A stretch of DNA of 64,000 nt from an uncultured Amylibacter sp. (GTDB lineage Bacteria; Pseudomonadota; Alphaproteobacteria; Rhodobacterales; Rhodobacteraceae). Positions 62,129 through 64,000 of the stretch are shown piece by piece (position 1 is the stretch's first letter; each line of letters opens with the position of its first letter). Both the position numbers and the translations under genes were made by a program. The notes beneath the pieces were generated by a model that made no database searches, was not told the origin of the DNA, and saw nothing but the letters and a program-made list of their open reading frames with translations. Location of the stretch: contig OX044354.1 in the NCBI GenBank assembly GCA_943846615.1, forward strand, positions 1,939,001 to 2,003,000. The letters are read 5' to 3'.

Positions 62129-63292
62129 ATGCCCGTTTATACTTTGGATCAAATCCTAAACGATGCAGATTACATTCGACTGGCAGAACCATTGCGTGCG
62201 TTAGGGCAAAATAATGAAGAGGCGGCGCGGTTAGAAGAAGCGTTCGTGGATGTTTTAAGTTTTTTTGAGGGGAAAGACCGTCTACCCAATGAGCACAATG
62301 CAGGAGACTTTGAAGAGCAAAGCCTTGCCGTGAAGTTTCAAGCTATCCTGTCTGATCCTAAAGCAATAACGGATTTGAAGTATCTTGATACATTTGGGTT
62401 ACTACCAACCGTGGTGGATGAGACGAATCTAACCATTGATGATATTCTTGAAGATGAGATGTTTGCGGACAGCAGTGATATATTTTCATTAAAACACGTC
62501 CGTTCAAGTGAAGACATTGATAAAGCTGACTTTGTTGCAACTAAGAAACCTTGCCGAAATTTCAAAGATTATGAACCACTGTTTGATGCTGTTGCCGCCG
62601 ATTTAGAATCTGGGTTGCGCAAAACAAAACGCTTCAAGAACGAACAAGAAATTGAAGTGGGCCACTTTTTTATCCAAAAAGGAACAGTTATATATGTTGC
62701 GGAAAAAGGTGAGATTGAGATAAAAAATGGTAAGAAAAACTGTCGGTTAAGACTGATCTATAGCAACGGTACCGAGGGTAATCATCTTTTGCGATCATTA
62801 TCGCGTGAAATGTACAAAGATAAAACAGGGCGGCGAGTTTCTGAGCCCAAAACAGGGCCATTGTTTGAGGATGCAGAAGCCGAAAACCAAACTGGGACAA
62901 TATATGTATTAAAAAGTTTATCGTCTGATCCAAACTTTACGCAATATGATGGGTTCTTTCATAAAATTGGTGTGACGTCGGGTGATGTAAAGCGGCGAAT
63001 ATCAGGGGCAAAAGATGACCCAACCTTTCTTTTAGCGCCAGTTGAAGTTGTCGCAAGCTACAAGTTGATAGGGATTAATAGGAATAAGTTAGAGCAACTC
63101 TTACACAAGTTTTTCGAAGCCGCACGAGCTAATGTGGAAATTCCTAATAGGTTTGGTAAGGTCGTACGACCACAAGAATGGTTTTTTGTTGCAAGCCCAA
63201 CAATTCACAGGGCTGTTCAGCTGATTCAAAATGCTGACCTTCATAATTGGACTTATGATCTTACTGATGCGCAAATCATTAAGAAAGAATAG
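62129..63292 (+). CDS. GIY-YIG (T5orf172/MUG113-type) nuclease of the island defence operon
   Basis: A 387-aa protein. The C-terminal 130 residues form a T5orf172-type GIY-YIG domain: GTIYVLKSL (about 256), FHKIGVTSGDVKRRI (about 275-290), LEQLLHKFFEAARANVEI with the likely catalytic glutamate, and PQEWFFVAS (about 347). The N-terminal 250 residues are of unknown family and have an acidic stretch, TIDDILEDEMFADSSD, and a middle part with basic residues (GLRKTKRFKNEQEIEV). It is probably the DNA-cutting part of the system, since the methyltransferase shows no evident nuclease motif. The gene is AT-rich compared with the helicase. Confidence 0.85.
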   Translation: MPVYTLDQILNDADYIRLAEPLRALGQNNEEAARLEEAFVDVLSFFEGKDRLPNEHNAGDFEEQSLAVKFQAILSDPKAITDLKYLDTFGLLPTVVDETNLTIDDILEDEMFADSSDIFSLKHVRSSEDIDKADFVATKKPCRNFKDYEPLFDAVAADLESGLRKTKRFKNEQEIEVGHFFIQKGTVIYVAEKGEIEIKNGKKNCRLRLIYSNGTEGNHLLRSLSREMYKDKTGRRVSEPKTGPLFEDAEAENQTGTIYVLKSLSSDPNFTQYDGFFHKIGVTSGDVKRRISGAKDDPTFLLAPVEVVASYKLIGINRNKLEQLLHKFFEAARANVEIPNRFGKVVRPQEWFFVASPTIHRAVQLIQNADLHNWTYDLTDAQIIKKE

Positions 63293-63296
63293 TGTA

Positions 63297-63319
63297 TTGG
63301 GGGTACTTTTAGGGGTATC
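63297..63319. promoter_or_regulatory. Right-end arm-type motifs (TTGGGGGTAC and AGGGGTATC)
   Basis: Two GGGG(G)T motifs 12 bases apart match the pair near the integrase at the left end (53308-53331). They lie 5 bases after the nuclease stop and 57 bases before the attR core. They are likely integrase arm sites. Confidence 0.6.
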
Positions 63320-63375
63320 TCAAGAAAGTGATAATTTTAAACATAATTAAAACAACATATTAGATCAATAATCAC

Positions 63376-63388
63376 AGTCCGTGTGGGG
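63376..63388. repeat. attR core (13 bases)
   Basis: AGTCCGTGTGGGG, identical to the piece of tRNA-Thr at 53178-53190. The surrounding 63293-63616 (324 bases) has no gene that I can support. Confidence 0.85.
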
Positions 63389-63616
63389 CGCAACTTATTT
63401 ATTATCAATGCGTTACACATGGTTTGGTTTGTAAAATATTTATAATTTTAACTGTGTCCGTTTAGTGCCCGTATGTGTTGTTAGAAAAGGAGTTTTCTGC
63501 TCTTTATATTGCTTTGTGAACCTTAAGGTTCATTCAACCATAATATGGGTAAAAGTGAATTTTTATGCAGTCAGGCTTAATGAAATCGCGACTTCAAGTG
63601 CTGCATCTGTATATGC

Positions 63617-64000
63617 TCAATTCCATAATGATCGTTGGCAGCATCCCAACAAACCAGCGGCATCATCGGTTATCAACCCGATTGGAATTTGAGACAAGCC
63701 TTCTAAAAAGTGATGATGTTCAAAAACAGTTTTAGTGAAGATATTGGATACATCAGATCCAAATAAACCGCGCGAGACACTGCCCGCAAAATAAATCCCT
63801 GCAGTCGGTAAATATTGATTTACGGCTTCACGTGTCAACAAACCCAGTAGTTTAGCAAAAATCGACAAAGTATTTGTCGCAGATGGATCACTTTGGTTTA
63901 GATGATCTTTTACAATCAACGCGCCATCCTTCGTGTTCGAACCTGACATGGCTTGGTATAAATTCGAAAGCCCCTTCCCAGAAAAAATGTCCTCAACTGT
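63617..64000 (-). CDS. glk: Glucokinase, C-terminal part (5' end beyond the window)
   Basis: The last 127 codons of a glucokinase of the Glk family, open to the right edge. Readable are VEDIFSGKGLSNLYQAMSG, FAKLLGLLTREAVNQYLPTA, GIYFAGSVSRGLFGS and the C-terminal GLSQIPIGLITDDAAGLLGC, which match the end of Glk proteins that phosphorylate glucose with ATP. The AAGLLG end is the usual one. It lies beyond attR and so belongs to the chromosome, not to the island. Confidence 0.88.
   Translation of the reverse strand, partial: TVEDIFSGKGLSNLYQAMSGSNTKDGALIVKDHLNQSDPSATNTLSIFAKLLGLLTREAVNQYLPTAGIYFAGSVSRGLFGSDVSNIFTKTVFEHHHFLEGLSQIPIGLITDDAAGLLGCCQRSLWN

Larger units (their letters stand above)
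53178..63388. mobile_element. Genomic island in tRNA-Thr, about 10.2 kb, with a DNA methyltransferase/helicase/nuclease cargo
   Basis: The element is bounded by a 13-base direct repeat, AGTCCGTGTGGGG, one copy inside the 3' end of tRNA-Thr and one at 63376. Next to the tRNA is a P4-type integrase gene, now frameshifted. Paired GGGGGT motifs occur just inside both ends (53310/53323 and 63299/63311). Inside are an AlpA-type regulator, an HTH protein, a second tyrosine recombinase and a three-gene DNA methyltransferase-helicase-GIY-YIG operon. Base composition is uneven, with AT-rich patches (for instance about 58915-59850), unlike the core genes on both sides. No tail, capsid or conjugation genes are present, so it is not a complete prophage or conjugative element. 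Confidence 0.88.

Noticed and set aside
63465..63692. 75-aa plus-strand frame after attR
   Set aside because: It runs over the end of the glucokinase gene on the other strand, has low-complexity content and no ribosome binding site.

Overview
The window looks like a chromosome segment of a marine alphaproteobacterium of the Rhodobacterales (Roseobacter-type), with a GC content that reads as close to 50% in core genes. The signs are a class I lysyl-tRNA synthetase, an NDUFS4-type complex I subunit next to a MidA/NDUFAF7 homologue, a SoeABC sulfite dehydrogenase, a tetrameric sarcosine oxidase operon and a TRAP transporter with its own two-component system. Nearly all core genes are intact. Only the right-hand island carries broken frames.

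Layout. 1-10.4 kb: housekeeping genes (ettA end, LysR regulator, siderophore-interacting protein, nadD, dacB, TerB-like, lysK), a secreted esterase and a chromate export pair. 10.6-14.6 kb: a beta-oxidation operon (thiolase, cupin, FadJ). 15.2-25.8 kb: a large parallel beta-helix protein, uvrB, a complex I subunit, tRNA-Arg(TCT), a CAP protein, trxB, an Lrp regulator, pgeF, midA, lgt and ubiK. 25.8-33.4 kb: a tight six-gene minus-strand operon. Its gmd, manC, colD and colC genes give the route to GDP-L-colitose, and it ends with a methyltransferase and a fucosyltransferase-like/TPR fusion. 33.6-39.9 kb: ybjN, proC, csaA and soeABC. 40.2-48.0 kb: a membrane protein, soxBDAG and a NarL-type response regulator/Cache kinase pair. 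48.2-53.0 kb: a TakP-like TRAP transporter whose two membrane subunits are unusually long.

53.1-63.4 kb is a genomic island inserted in the 3' end of tRNA-Thr(TGT). A 13-base piece of that tRNA is repeated exactly at 63376-63388, and paired GGGGGT motifs sit just inside both ends. The island carries a decayed P4-type integrase (three single-base frameshifts), an unrecognised 291-aa gene, an AlpA-type regulator, an HTH/zinc-ribbon protein and an intact tyrosine recombinase. Its cargo is a tightly coupled three-gene operon: an MmeI-like adenine DNA methyltransferase, a superfamily 2 helicase and a T5orf172/GIY-YIG nuclease. This looks like a restriction-modification-type phage defence system that I cannot match to a named one. 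The methyltransferase is split by a +1 shift at a run of eight A; removing one A restores a 918-aa protein.

Right of the island is the 3' part of a glucokinase gene, cut by the window edge. The cassettes most worth a second look are the island operon, the colitose/fucosyltransferase-TPR operon, the long TRAP subunits and the beta-helix protein, a possible gene-transfer-agent tail fibre.
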